The notes under the pieces: generated by a model
The model's input: only the letters and a program-made list of their open reading frames with translations
Databases searched by the model: none
What the model was told of the DNA's origin: nothing
Translations under genes and position numbers: made by a program
DNA from: DATNBT01 sp964579765
GTDB lineage: Bacteria > Acidobacteriota > Vicinamibacteria > Vicinamibacterales > CAVVIG01
Length of the DNA: 24,844 bases
Direction of reading: 5' to 3'
Assembly (NCBI GenBank): GCA_964579765.1
Contig: CAZOIK010000342.1
Span: 1-24,844, forward strand
Shown here: piece after piece, positions 1-6,955 of the stretch
Layout of the letters: each line of letters begins with the position of its first letter
Numbering within the stretch: position 1 is the first letter of the stretch

Positions 1-142
1 CGGCCGGGGCCGGCGCCGCCGCCGGGGCGGGCGCGGGCGGCTGCTGCGGCTCCTGGGCCAACCCGCGCGCGGGGGCCAGCAGGAGACCGAGGGCAGACAG
101 GCTGAACAGGATCGTCTTGGTCATATTGTTCAATTGTTTCAT
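1..142 (-). CDS. Secreted protein, N-terminal fragment (runs off the left edge)
   Basis: An open frame starts at ATG 142 and leaves the window at base 1, giving about 47 residues. The N-terminus has lysines (MKQLNNMTK) followed by a hydrophobic stretch (ILFSLSALGLLLAP) and an Ala-rich cleavage zone (ARGLAQ), so it looks like a Sec signal peptide. A low-complexity Pro/Ala segment follows, typical of a linker after export. A second in-frame ATG at 124 could also be used. The gene diverges from the YCII cassette at 208, leaving 65 bp for both promoters. The mature domain lies outside the window, so no function can be given. Confidence 0.6.
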   Translation of the reverse strand, partial: MKQLNNMTKTILFSLSALGLLLAPARGLAQEPQQPPAPAPAAAPAPA

Positions 143-207
143 GAGATGAGGTCCGGCATGTCGATCCGGGCGCGGCTCGCTCGACGTGTCACAGGGAGGA
201 CATAAAC

Positions 208-627
208 ATGCGTGTGATGGTCATCGTGCCGGCAAGCAAGGAATCGGAAGCGGGCGTGCTGCCCGACCGCAAGATTCTGACCGACATGGGCGCGTTCAAC
301 GAGCAGCTCGTCAAGGCGGGCGTCATGCTCGCAGGCGAGGGCCTGCAGCCCACGTCCAAGGGCAAACGCGTGAAATTCTCGGGCACCACGCCCACAGTCA
401 TCGACGGCCCGTTCACCGAGTCGAAGGAGCTCATCGCGGGTTTCTGGCTCTGGCAGGTGAAGTCGATGGACGAAGCGGTCGAATGGCTCAGGCGCGCGCC
501 ATTCGGCGGCGGCGTGGAAGTCGAAATCCGCCAGATCTTCGAGACCGAGGATTTTGGCGACGCGATCACGCCCGAGATGCGCGAGTCCGAAGAGCGCATG
601 CGGCTCAAGACCGGGATGAAGAAGTAG
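208..627 (+). CDS. YCII/DGPF-family protein, partner of an ECF sigma factor
   Basis: This 139-residue protein has the YciI-like ferredoxin-like fold pattern of the family once called DGPF. The signature IDGPFTE is at about residues 70-76, preceded by the usual GEGLQPTSKGKRV strand and followed by a GFWLWQVKS strand. Start ATG 208 is supported by GGGAGG at 194-199, nine bases upstream. It has no signal peptide and should be cytoplasmic. DoxX follows after 8 bp, then the sigma factor, so the three are probably cotranscribed. Proteins of this family are characteristically encoded next to ECF sigma factors with a long C-terminal extension (the ECF42-type arrangement). Their biochemical role is unsettled: sensor, co-regulator and target have all been considered. 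The family call is secure; the function is unknown. Confidence 0.88.
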   Translation: MRVMVIVPASKESEAGVLPDRKILTDMGAFNEQLVKAGVMLAGEGLQPTSKGKRVKFSGTTPTVIDGPFTESKELIAGFWLWQVKSMDEAVEWLRRAPFGGGVEVEIRQIFETEDFGDAITPEMRESEERMRLKTGMKK

Positions 628-635
628 AGGCAGCC

Positions 636-1058
636 ATGCGTCGGCGACAGAACACAGGCTTGTGGATCGTGCAGGGGCTGCTGGCGGCGGCGTTTCTGCT
701 CGCCGGCGGCTCGAAACTGGTGATGTCCGCCGCGCAAATGGCGTCGCCGGGACCGGCGCAGTTGCCCGTCGGGTTCATCCGGTTCATCGGCGTCTGCGAG
801 GTGCTCGGGGCGGTCGGCATGATCCTCCCGGGCGCGACCGGCATCCGGCCCGGTCTGACGCCGCTCGGCGCAGCCGGGCTCGTCATCATCATGCTCGGCG
901 CGACCGTCGTCAACATCCTGAACGGCATGGCGGCGTTCGCGATGCCGACCCTGGTGCTCGGCCTCATGGCCGCGTATGTCGCATACGGACGTTGGGCTAT
1001 GCTCCGCGGATGGCCGGAACCGACGCCGCCGCAGCCATCGATGCGGTCTGGCGGATAG
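636..1058 (+). CDS. DoxX-like small membrane protein
   Basis: The 140-residue protein has four predicted membrane helices: about residues 9-29 (LWIVQGLLAAAFLLAGGSKL), 47-66, 77-98 and 101-118. The motif AAAFLLAGGSKL in helix 1 is typical of DoxX / DoxX-like families. Proline and glycine at the C-terminus form a short cytoplasmic tail. ATG 636 is 8 bp after the YCII stop. The 3' end overlaps the sigma-factor start by 49 bp (1010-1058), which implies cotranscription and perhaps translational coupling. DoxX-like proteins are often placed with redox or stress functions, but this one has no visible cofactor motif, so its job is open. I read it as part of the sigma-controlled cassette. Confidence 0.82.
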   Translation: MRRRQNTGLWIVQGLLAAAFLLAGGSKLVMSAAQMASPGPAQLPVGFIRFIGVCEVLGAVGMILPGATGIRPGLTPLGAAGLVIIMLGATVVNILNGMAAFAMPTLVLGLMAAYVAYGRWAMLRGWPEPTPPQPSMRSGG

Positions 1059-2269
1059 AGTCGCCCAAGCTGATCGCGGCACTGACACGCGTGGTCCGCG
1101 ACGTCGGCGTCGCCGAAGATCTCGCGCAGGACGCGCTCGTCGCCGCGCTCGAGCAGTGGCCGGCCGAGGGCATCCCCAGAAACCCGGGCGCATGGCTCAT
1201 GGCGGCTGCGAAGCATCGCGCGATCGACGTCTTCCGCCGCGGGAAGATGCTGGACTCGAAGCACGCCGAAATCTCGCGCGACCTCGACGCCGAGCAGCGC
1301 CGCATGCCGGACCTCGACGCGGCGCTTGACGACGAAGTCGGCGACGATCTGCTGCGGCTGATCTTCATCGCGTGTCATCCGGTGCTCTCGATGGAGGCGC
1401 GCGTCGCGCTCACGCTGCGCCTGCTCGGCGGCCTCACGACCGACGAAATCGCGCGGGCGGTTCTCACGCCCGACCCAACCGTCGCGCAGCGCAGCGTGCG
1501 CGCGACGAAGACGCTGGCGAAGGAGCAGGTCGCATTCGAGGTGCCGCGCGGCGCCGAGCTCGACGCGCGGCTGTCGTCCGTGCTCGGCGTTCTGTACCTG
1601 ATCTTCAACGAGGGATATACGGCGACGTCCGGCGGCGACTGGATCCGTCCGGCGCTGTGCGAAGAGGCGCTGCGGCTCGGACGGATTCTGGCGGAGCTCG
1701 CGCCGGAGGCCTCCGAAGTGCACGGACTGGTCGCGCTGATGGAGATCCAGGCGTCTCGGCTGCGTGCACGCGTGGACGCCGGCGGCCGGCCGATTCTGCT
1801 GCTCGATCAGAACCGCGCGATGTGGGATCGGCTGCTGATCAGGCGCGGTCTCGACGCGATCGCGCGCGCCGAGCGGCTGGGCGGTACGCGCGGGCCCTAT
1901 CTGCTCCAGGCGTCGATTGCCGCCTGTCATGCGCGAGCGGTCGAGGCGGCGGACACCGACTGGCCACGCATCGTGCAGTGGTACGACGAGCTTGCGCGCG
2001 TCGCACCCTCGCCCGTCGTGGACCTGAATCGCGCCGTCGCGGTCGGCATGGCGAGCGGACCGCAGGCCGGCCTCGACGCGCTCGACTGCCTGCGCGATCA
2101 TCCGGCGCTCGCCGGCTATCACCTGCTGCCGACCGTCCGCGGCGATCTGCTCGCGAAGCTCGGGCGGACGGACGAAGCGCGTGCCGAGTTCGAGCGCGCA
2201 GCCTTGCTCACACGCAACGAACGCGAGCGGGAGTTACTGCTGGAGCGGGCGAAGTTGTGGCGGCCCTGA
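1010..2269 (+). CDS. ECF RNA polymerase sigma factor with long C-terminal extension (ECF42/SigJ-like)
   Basis: This 419-residue protein has a sigma-70 region 2 at about residues 15-80 (AEDLAQDALVAALEQWP, then GAWLMAAAKHRAIDVFRR) and region 4 at about 110-165 (LTLRLLGGLTTDEIARA). Residues 175-419 form an all-helical extension of the DUF6596/TPR-like type, including LGVLYLIFNEGYTAT and repeated Ala-rich helices (LAKLGRTDEARAEFERA). ECF factors are usually about 180-200 residues; this longer class replaces a classical anti-sigma factor by its own extension. Start ATG 1010 lies inside doxX. A TATGCT at 998-1003 could be a -10 for a near-leaderless internal transcript, but that is speculative. The stop TGA is inside the first hairpin of the repeat at 2259-2332. 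The family is certain; the regulon and signal are unknown. Confidence 0.92.
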   Translation: MAGTDAAAAIDAVWRIESPKLIAALTRVVRDVGVAEDLAQDALVAALEQWPAEGIPRNPGAWLMAAAKHRAIDVFRRGKMLDSKHAEISRDLDAEQRRMPDLDAALDDEVGDDLLRLIFIACHPVLSMEARVALTLRLLGGLTTDEIARAVLTPDPTVAQRSVRATKTLAKEQVAFEVPRGAELDARLSSVLGVLYLIFNEGYTATSGGDWIRPALCEEALRLGRILAELAPEASEVHGLVALMEIQASRLRARVDAGGRPILLLDQNRAMWDRLLIRRGLDAIARAERLGGTRGPYLLQASIAACHARAVEAADTDWPRIVQWYDELARVAPSPVVDLNRAVAVGMASGPQAGLDALDCLRDHPALAGYHLLPTVRGDLLAKLGRTDEARAEFERAALLTRNERERELLLERAKLWRP

Positions 2270-2332
2270 AAGGGCCGCCCTACGAGCGCATTCGTAGGGC
2301 GCGGTCGCAGGGGCGGGCCTTTCAGGCCCGCC
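2259..2332. repeat. Composite palindromic repeat between two convergent genes
   Basis: Three perfect 9-bp inverted repeats stand in a row: GGCGGCCCT / AGGGCCGCC with loop GAA (2259-2279); GCCCTACGA / TCGTAGGGC with loop GCGCAT (2277-2300); GGCGGGCCT / AGGCCCGCC with loop TTC (2312-2332). The outer two are the same element in opposite orientation, differing by a compensatory G-C swap in the stem. Related copies lie at 10109-10139 and 10893-10924. The outer hairpins contain the stop codons of the sigma factor (TGA 2267-2269) and of the DUF1810 gene (TGA 2324-2322). It may also act as a two-way terminator, although no T-tract follows either hairpin. Confidence 0.9.
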
Positions 2333-2783
2333 GCAGCGCGTTCACGGTGAATGCGCACTCGCCGTAGCCCTGCTCCGCCGCGGCCTTCAGAATTGCCTCC
2401 GCGGCCGCGAACATCTCATCGTCGTTCACGCGGCGCGCAATCTCCCGGAACAATGTCATCGACGACACGAGCTTCAGCGCGTCGATCCCGGATCCCATGA
2501 GCGACTCGAGACGCGCGGGCCGCTCAAGCTGCAGGTACGCGAGCACAGCGTGGGCGGCGTCGAGCAGCCGCGCGCGCAAGGTCGGATGGCGGAGGTATGC
2601 GGTGGCCTCGTCGGCGCCGCGCAGTCCGTACCGCTCGGCCATTGGCGAGCTGCCGAGGCCGGCGAGCTGTGGGAAGACGTACCAGATCCAGTGGCTGCGT
2701 TTGCGGCCGGCAGAGAGCTCGGCGAGCGCGCGATCGAAATCGAGAGCCTGCGCGCGGACGAAGCGATCGAGATCGGCGCTCAC
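2322..2783 (-). CDS. DUF1810 family protein
   Basis: A 153-residue soluble protein with the DUF1810 pattern: DLDRFVRAQ near the N-terminus, then KRSHWIWYVFPQLAGLG (about residues 29-45), SPMAERYGL, and YLRHPTLRARL. Related proteins are about 140-150 residues, so it is full length. The start is GTG 2783, which overlaps the TGA of the upstream DUF4389 gene in a GTGA junction. This fixes the start and implies translational coupling. The last residues (RRA) and the stop are encoded by the palindromic repeat at 2312-2332. The biochemical function of DUF1810 is not known to me. The context adds little beyond membership of a minus-strand run. Confidence 0.88.
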   Translation of the reverse strand: MSADLDRFVRAQALDFDRALAELSAGRKRSHWIWYVFPQLAGLGSSPMAERYGLRGADEATAYLRHPTLRARLLDAAHAVLAYLQLERPARLESLMGSGIDALKLVSSMTLFREIARRVNDDEMFAAAEAILKAAAEQGYGECAFTVNALRRA

Positions 2784-3412
2784 TCGAACGAGAACGGCGG
2801 ATAGGCGTCGACGAGCAGCAGCAGGTATGCCTGCACGCGCAGCAGCCAGCGCAGCGTGCCGACGCCGAAATCGTACAGGCCCGCCGGGTACGCGCCGGTG
2901 AACAGAATCGCAAACCACGCGACGATGGTCGTGAGGCACCAGCCGAGCAGGACAAAACACAACACGATCAGATGCGGAATCGCGAGGATCACGCGGAAGG
3001 CCACGCTCACGCGGTCGCGCGGCTCGGGCGGATCCGCGATCGAGATCGACGCCGGATACGGCGCGTCGCCAAACGGCGGGTACGCGTCCTCGAGCAGCAT
3101 GAGGTACGCAAGCGCGCGCACACGCCAGCGCATGAAGAAGGTCGTCAGCTGGCGGATGCCGAGGATGTGCGTGCCGGCGAGCACGAGGGTGAACCAGCTG
3201 ACGACCGCGAGGAAATAGACCGCGGCGCCGAGCAGCCCGCCTTCCCCGCCGATCGACGGCAGGCCGCCTTCGCGCCCCCACAGCGTGAACCCGAACGTCG
3301 CGCCGCCGACGAGAATCATGTGCGGAATCGCCAACACGAACCGGAACGCCGTCGTCAGCCGGTTCCGGTTCGTCAGGGCACGCTCGACCGTAATGTCTAC
3401 CGGATACGCCAT
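2780..3412 (-). CDS. DUF4389 membrane protein with two internal repeats
   Basis: A 210-residue polytopic membrane protein made of two homologous halves. Each half has an arginine-rich start followed by FRxxLAIPHxI (RLTTAFRFVLAIPHMIL at about 18-34; RVSVAFRVILAIPHLIVL at about 133-150), membrane helices, and a closing RWxxRxxAYLxLLxDAYPPF segment (about 95-114 and 187-206). This matches DUF4389, often found as a duplicated domain. Four to five helices are likely. Start ATG 3412 is 30 bp from the VOC stop, and the stop overlaps the next gene by 4 bp. Its function is unknown; a small integral membrane accessory protein is the fairest description. Confidence 0.87.
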   Translation of the reverse strand: MAYPVDITVERALTNRNRLTTAFRFVLAIPHMILVGGATFGFTLWGREGGLPSIGGEGGLLGAAVYFLAVVSWFTLVLAGTHILGIRQLTTFFMRWRVRALAYLMLLEDAYPPFGDAPYPASISIADPPEPRDRVSVAFRVILAIPHLIVLCFVLLGWCLTTIVAWFAILFTGAYPAGLYDFGVGTLRWLLRVQAYLLLLVDAYPPFSFE

Positions 3413-3442
3413 TGGCGCTCACCCAATCACATAATCGCCAAA

Positions 3443-3856
3443 TCAATAGATCATGAACTCGAGGAGATTGCCGTCCGGATCGCGGACGTAGGTACTCGTC
3501 CCCTGCGCGCGACGTGCGCCCGGACGCGCGACCGGCCCTGCCTCGACCCGCACGCCCGCGGCGTCGAGCCACGCGTCGAGCTCCGCCGGCGTGCCATCCC
3601 AGACGAAGCAGAAATCGCCGCTCGGCGGCGTCGCCGCGGGCGCCCGCAACGTGAACGCCGGATCCTGCCATCGCGTCGGACGATGGAAGTTGATCATGTT
3701 GCGGCCGACATACACCGACACCGCCACGTCGCGCTCGCGCACCTCGAAGCCGAGCTTCTGATAAAAGGCAATCATCGCGTCCGTGTTGCGCATCGGCACG
3801 GCGACGTGGTCGTGGCCGCTGACGCGGCTCACTGGCTGCCCATCCGTCCTGCCCAT
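3443..3856 (-). CDS. VOC (glyoxalase/bleomycin-resistance fold) protein
   Basis: This 137-residue protein shows the two beta-alpha-beta-beta-beta modules of the vicinal-oxygen-chelate fold. It begins HDHVAVPMRNTDAMIAFYQK (about 15-34), continues LGFEVRERD and INFHRPTRW, and ends with the family-typical YVRDPDGNLLEFMIY (about 123-137). Likely metal ligands are His17, His in INFHRP and Glu in NLLEFM. Start ATG 3856 lies 4 bp after the upstream stop at 3861, so it is cotranscribed with the secreted protein gene. VOC members include lyases, dioxygenases and binding proteins, and the substrate cannot be read from the sequence. Confidence 0.9.
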   Translation of the reverse strand: MGRTDGQPVSRVSGHDHVAVPMRNTDAMIAFYQKLGFEVRERDVAVSVYVGRNMINFHRPTRWQDPAFTLRAPAATPPSGDFCFVWDGTPAELDAWLDAAGVRVEAGPVARPGARRAQGTSTYVRDPDGNLLEFMIY

Positions 3857-3860
3857 CTCG

Positions 3861-4637
3861 CTACCGACTCACCATGTGCCTGTTGTCTTTCTCGTTCTCG
3901 AGGCAAATGAACTCGAGCAGTTCGGTGTCCGGCAGCAGACGCGGATGCTCGACCACGGTCCACGGCTTGCGGTACATGGTCGGATCGTCGATCGTAATCT
4001 GCAGATCGAGCCGGCCCACGCTCGCGCGGTGATAGCGCTCGGTGACGTGCAACGCCTCGCTCGACGGATGGCCGATCTGATCGAGCCATGCCTTGCCGTT
4101 GAACCCAGTCGATTCGACGACGAGCGTGTCGCCGTCCCAGTGGCCGGTCGAGTAGCCGAACCACGCCGGATTCGGGTTCACCGGCAGGGCGCGCCCGTCG
4201 GTGAAAATCTGCCGCCACTGCGTGAACGCTTCGTAGAGGATGAACACGGCCCCCGGCGTCTGCACGATGCGCCACGGCGCCGGCGCGGCGGCGATCTTCG
4301 GCACGCCCTGCGGCAGGCAGTTGGCGTCGGGCTCCTCTTTCGACAGGGCGCCGCTCTTGCGCGCGTCGAACAGCGCTTCGCCTTCAGGGGTGAACACGAG
4401 GTCGCCGGCCTTGAGATCGGCCGCCAGGTTGCGGATGAACTTCGTGCCGTCCGGCTCCCAGATTCCCGACAGGTCCGGTGTGCCGTCCGCGGTTCTCGGA
4501 GCGGGCGCGTCGAGCACGACTCGCCCATCCGGTGTGCGCGGCACGCCAGGCGTCTTGAGGTTGAGCCACTGCGCGGATGCCGGAGCCGCGATTAGACCGC
4601 CGAGCGCGATGGCGAACAACGCCGCACGAAGCTTCAT
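3861..4637 (-). CDS. Secreted protein of an acidobacterial WDG-TLV/PWT family (short member)
   Basis: A 258-residue protein with a signal peptide (MKLRAALFAIALGGLIAAPASA, cut before QWLN). Motifs in order: TPDLSGIWEPDG near residue 55, PWRIVQTPG, GHWDGDTLVVESTGFNG near 170, VTERYHR, ITIDDPTMYRKPWTV near 225 and a C-terminal FICLEN. The same order occurs in the divergent gene at 4716-5840 (GDPDLRGTW, GRWDGTTLVIVTTNF, ITERITR, ITTEDPVVLTRPWT, YACHEGN), so the two are paralogues. ATG 4637 is preceded by GGAGGT, which decides the start against a longer frame. I know this family as a recurrent secreted hypothetical of Acidobacteriota but know no activity for it. Confidence 0.82.
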   Translation of the reverse strand: MKLRAALFAIALGGLIAAPASAQWLNLKTPGVPRTPDGRVVLDAPAPRTADGTPDLSGIWEPDGTKFIRNLAADLKAGDLVFTPEGEALFDARKSGALSKEEPDANCLPQGVPKIAAAPAPWRIVQTPGAVFILYEAFTQWRQIFTDGRALPVNPNPAWFGYSTGHWDGDTLVVESTGFNGKAWLDQIGHPSSEALHVTERYHRASVGRLDLQITIDDPTMYRKPWTVVEHPRLLPDTELLEFICLENEKDNRHMVSR

Positions 4638-4715
4638 GGCGGACCTCCGAGAGTGGCGCCGATTGTAGTTCAGGTGGCGGCGACAACCGGCTGATAAAAT
4701 CGACAGCAGGCAGCC
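4638..4715. promoter_or_regulatory. Divergent promoter region for the paralogue pair
   Basis: A 78-bp spacer between divergent starts. On the minus strand TACAAT (4667-4662) is a good -10 about 25 bp before ATG 4637, followed by ribosome site GGAGGT. On the plus strand TAAAAT (4695-4700) is a good -10, 15 bp before ATG 4716. No convincing -35 hexamer is visible at 16-18 bp for either, so activator dependence is possible. These are consensus matches only. Confidence 0.45.
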
Positions 4716-5840
4716 ATGTCCGCGCTCGAACAGACGCTCCGCCAGTCGTTCGTGTGGGTCGCCGCCACGCTCGTTGCCGCGGTTGCGTTCGCACAAACGC
4801 CTGCGACTCCCAGCGAGAAGAACATGTTCGTCGCAACGCCTGACGGCTGGACGGCGCCGCGCACGCCGTGGGGCGACCCGGATCTACGGGGCACGTGGCC
4901 GATCTCCTACGTCGGCAGCGTCCCCCTCGAGCGCTGCGCCGGCGACGACTTTGCGCGCGGTAGCGCGCCGAAGGCGCCGTGCGATCCGCACAAGGCGTTT
5001 CTGACCGACGAGGAATTCAAGGCGCGCGTCGCCGCGGCCGCGCGGCGCGGCGATCGCTATGCGGAGGCGGTCAAAGAAGGCGACCTCGGCAAGGCGTTCC
5101 AGACCGGCATCACCGATCCGACGACGCCGCAACGGCAAACGTCACTGATCGTCGATCCGCCGGACGGCCGGCTGCCGGCCATGACCGCCGCAGGCAAGCG
5201 TCTCTCGTCGAAGATGCGCAGCAGCTGGGCGCTCCCCGGCGAGACGCCGACGTTCGACTCGGAGCGCGACTTCGATACCTGGGACCGCTGCATCACGCGC
5301 GGCATGCCGGCGTCGATGTTCCCGTACCGCTACAACAACGGCCTGCAGATCCTGCAGACGCCGGGCTACGTCGTCCTCAATATGGAGATGATCCACGAAG
5401 CGCGGATCGTCCCGCTCGACGGCGACTCCAGGCGTCCGCCGATCTCGCCGAAGATCACGGAGTGGCTCGGCGAGTCACGCGGACGCTGGGACGGCACGAC
5501 GCTCGTCATCGTGACGACGAATTTCAAGGCCGGCGCATCCGCGACCAACATCGGCGTCATGGGCTCGCCGCCCGGGAACCGCTTTCCGACGAGCGAGCGG
5601 ATGCGCATCACCGAACGTATCACCCGCATGAACGACGATACGCTGCTCTACGAGATCACGACTGAGGATCCCGTCGTCCTCACGCGGCCGTGGACCGCGC
5701 GCTTTCCGCTCAAGCTGGACAACGGCTACGTCTGGTGGGAATACGCGTGCCACGAGGGCAACCGCACGATCCCCGATTACATCAGCGCGTCCCGCGCCGA
5801 GCGCGCCCATGCCGCGAAAGAGCCCGTCAAAGTCCCGTAG
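4716..5840 (+). CDS. Secreted protein of the same WDG-TLV/PWT family (long member)
   Basis: A 374-residue protein with an N-terminal signal segment (SFVWVAATLVAAVAFAQT, about residues 11-28). Family motifs follow: TPWGDPDLRGTWP near 50, a middle part unique to this member containing DRCITRGMPASMFPYRYNN (about 200), ILQTPGYVVLNMEMIHEAR, GRWDGTTLVIVTTNFK near 260, MRITERITRM, ITTEDPVVLTRPWTARFPL near 320 and YACHEGNRTIPDYISASRAE. It is about 115 residues longer than its divergent paralogue, mainly through the insertion before the MPASMFPYRYN block. The conserved Cys/Arg/His positions suggest a structured periplasmic protein, but no catalytic motif known to me is present. Start ATG 4716 fits the -10 at 4695-4700. 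Confidence 0.85.
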   Translation: MSALEQTLRQSFVWVAATLVAAVAFAQTPATPSEKNMFVATPDGWTAPRTPWGDPDLRGTWPISYVGSVPLERCAGDDFARGSAPKAPCDPHKAFLTDEEFKARVAAAARRGDRYAEAVKEGDLGKAFQTGITDPTTPQRQTSLIVDPPDGRLPAMTAAGKRLSSKMRSSWALPGETPTFDSERDFDTWDRCITRGMPASMFPYRYNNGLQILQTPGYVVLNMEMIHEARIVPLDGDSRRPPISPKITEWLGESRGRWDGTTLVIVTTNFKAGASATNIGVMGSPPGNRFPTSERMRITERITRMNDDTLLYEITTEDPVVLTRPWTARFPLKLDNGYVWWEYACHEGNRTIPDYISASRAERAHAAKEPVKVP

Positions 5841-5898
5841 TGCCGGCGTTCAGTTCGTTTTCATTCGCTACGATTCGCCGTGGCTCGTCAGCTTGGCG

Positions 5899-6696
5899 TC
5901 ACGTCATCGAGAAGATCGTCCTCCATCCGTGGAGTAACGCTGATCCCAGCACGGACGACGACACGCTGGACGAAGCCCAGTGCAGCACCGCCGCATCAAT
6001 CCCGATTGCCAGCACCATGGCGAGCAGCGGCAACTGCCGCAAACATGCGACCACTGCGCCAAGGCCTCGATTGCTCAAGTGCGGGAGCTCGCGGGTAGCA
6101 GGCTCAAAGAGCATGGTCATTCGCGGAGCGAGCAAGTAGCCGGCCGTGGCAACCAGAAGCATGATGATTCCGCTCGCGAGCGTTGCCGCCGCACGAGGGG
6201 CCAACGTGACGTGCGCGACCGCAGACGCGAGCGGCTTGAACGCGGCCACCGCCACGAAGAGGCTCACCAGCACGACGACCAAATCCGTCACTTCCATGAG
6301 TGCGCCACGTCTGTACCCAAGCCAGGCGGTCACAAGAAGAACCAGCACGATCACCGTATCTGTCGCGTTGAAGTGTGTCGCCTGAGCGAACACCGGCGCC
6401 AGGAACGCAGATGACGGAATGCGATCGCCGCCGCGGGTCGAAACAGCCACGTCCATGATGCGCTGAGTCGCAGGCAGCGCCAAGACGACGAGCGCATCCC
6501 GCTGAGCGACACTCTCGAGCTGCGGGTGTTCTCCTCCAACCTGGCTTTTGTACCGCCAGACCTTGCCGTCCTGGAGGAGCTCTATGGCGCCGCCGCCATC
6601 GAAGGCCAGCGTGACGTTGGCATTGACAGGTGGGGCTTCGAACCAGGCATTGACGTACCAGGCGTCATCGCCAGCCTGCGCACCGGCCGCGATCAA
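5899..6696 (-). CDS. CvpA-like membrane protein with an N-terminal extracytoplasmic extension
   Basis: A 265-residue reading frame opening with TTG 6696. Residues 1-110 are soluble and beta-rich (WYVNAWFEAPPVNANVTLAF, LLQDGKVWRYKSQ). From residue 111 the sequence has four membrane helices (about 113-126, 137-153, 172-190, 213-238) with the CvpA-type start VIVLVLLVTAWLGYRRGAL. Ordinary CvpA proteins are about 160 residues and begin at the first helix, so the front domain is an addition. The frame stays open upstream of TTG 6696 but has no ATG or GTG. A strong signal peptide with a ribosome site is found just upstream in another frame (6693-6788). Either TTG is used through a TTGA overlap, or one base is missing and the true protein begins at 6788. 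CvpA proteins are linked to envelope homeostasis; the exact role is unknown. Confidence 0.72.
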   Translation of the reverse strand: MIAAGAQAGDDAWYVNAWFEAPPVNANVTLAFDGGGAIELLQDGKVWRYKSQVGGEHPQLESVAQRDALVVLALPATQRIMDVAVSTRGGDRIPSSAFLAPVFAQATHFNATDTVIVLVLLVTAWLGYRRGALMEVTDLVVVLVSLFVAVAAFKPLASAVAHVTLAPRAAATLASGIIMLLVATAGYLLAPRMTMLFEPATRELPHLSNRGLGAVVACLRQLPLLAMVLAIGIDAAVLHWASSSVSSSVLGSALLHGWRTIFSMT

Positions 6697-6788
6697 CCGC
6701 TCTGTTGGCAGACATCGCGTGCACGCGGGGCCTTGATGAAGGGTGGGGACAAGAGCACGACGACGACAAACAGCCAGACGCGTCGCAT
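6693..6788 (-). CDS. Orphan signal-peptide frame upstream of the CvpA-like gene
   Basis: ATG 6788 lies nine bases after GGAGGA and encodes 31 residues: MRRVWLFVVVVLLSPPFIKA, a clear signal peptide, then a short tail ending at TGA 6695-6693. That stop overlaps TTG 6696 of the CvpA-like frame in a TTGA junction. Because its hydrophobic core would fit the missing export signal of the soluble front domain, I favour one interrupted gene: a single extra base in the run GGCCCCGCG would join the two frames. The alternative is a real leader peptide with coupled translation. Confidence 0.5.
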   Translation of the reverse strand: MRRVWLFVVVVLLSPPFIKAPRARDVCQQSG

Positions 6789-6808
6789 CACTCGGCGTCC
6801 TCCAATTC

Positions 6809-6824
6809 GTAAGGATTACCTTAC
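6809..6824. promoter_or_regulatory. Small palindrome in the divergent CvpA/DinB spacer
   Basis: GTAAGG, loop ATTA, CCTTAC is a perfect 6-bp inverted repeat 20 bp before ATG 6788. It overlaps where the minus-strand promoter should be and could be an operator. The rest of the 6789-6955 spacer holds a plausible plus-strand -10 TAGGAT (6927-6932) and ribosome site GGAGG before ATG 6956. Nothing else in it is recognisable. Confidence 0.3.
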
Positions 6825-6955
6825 AGCAGGCGAACTTGAACTGCTGTCCCAGTCGAGAAGACAGGGACGTCTGTCACGTGCCCGGCTCCCCTCAAGGGCC
6901 TCCTACGTCCGGGACACGGATGGCGTAGGATGTCGCAGTCCAGGAGGGCACGTCG

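Noticed and set aside
6855..6875. Weak hairpin GACAG/CTGTC in the DinB upstream spacer
   Set aside because: Only five pairs, no T-tract and no partner site; expected by chance.
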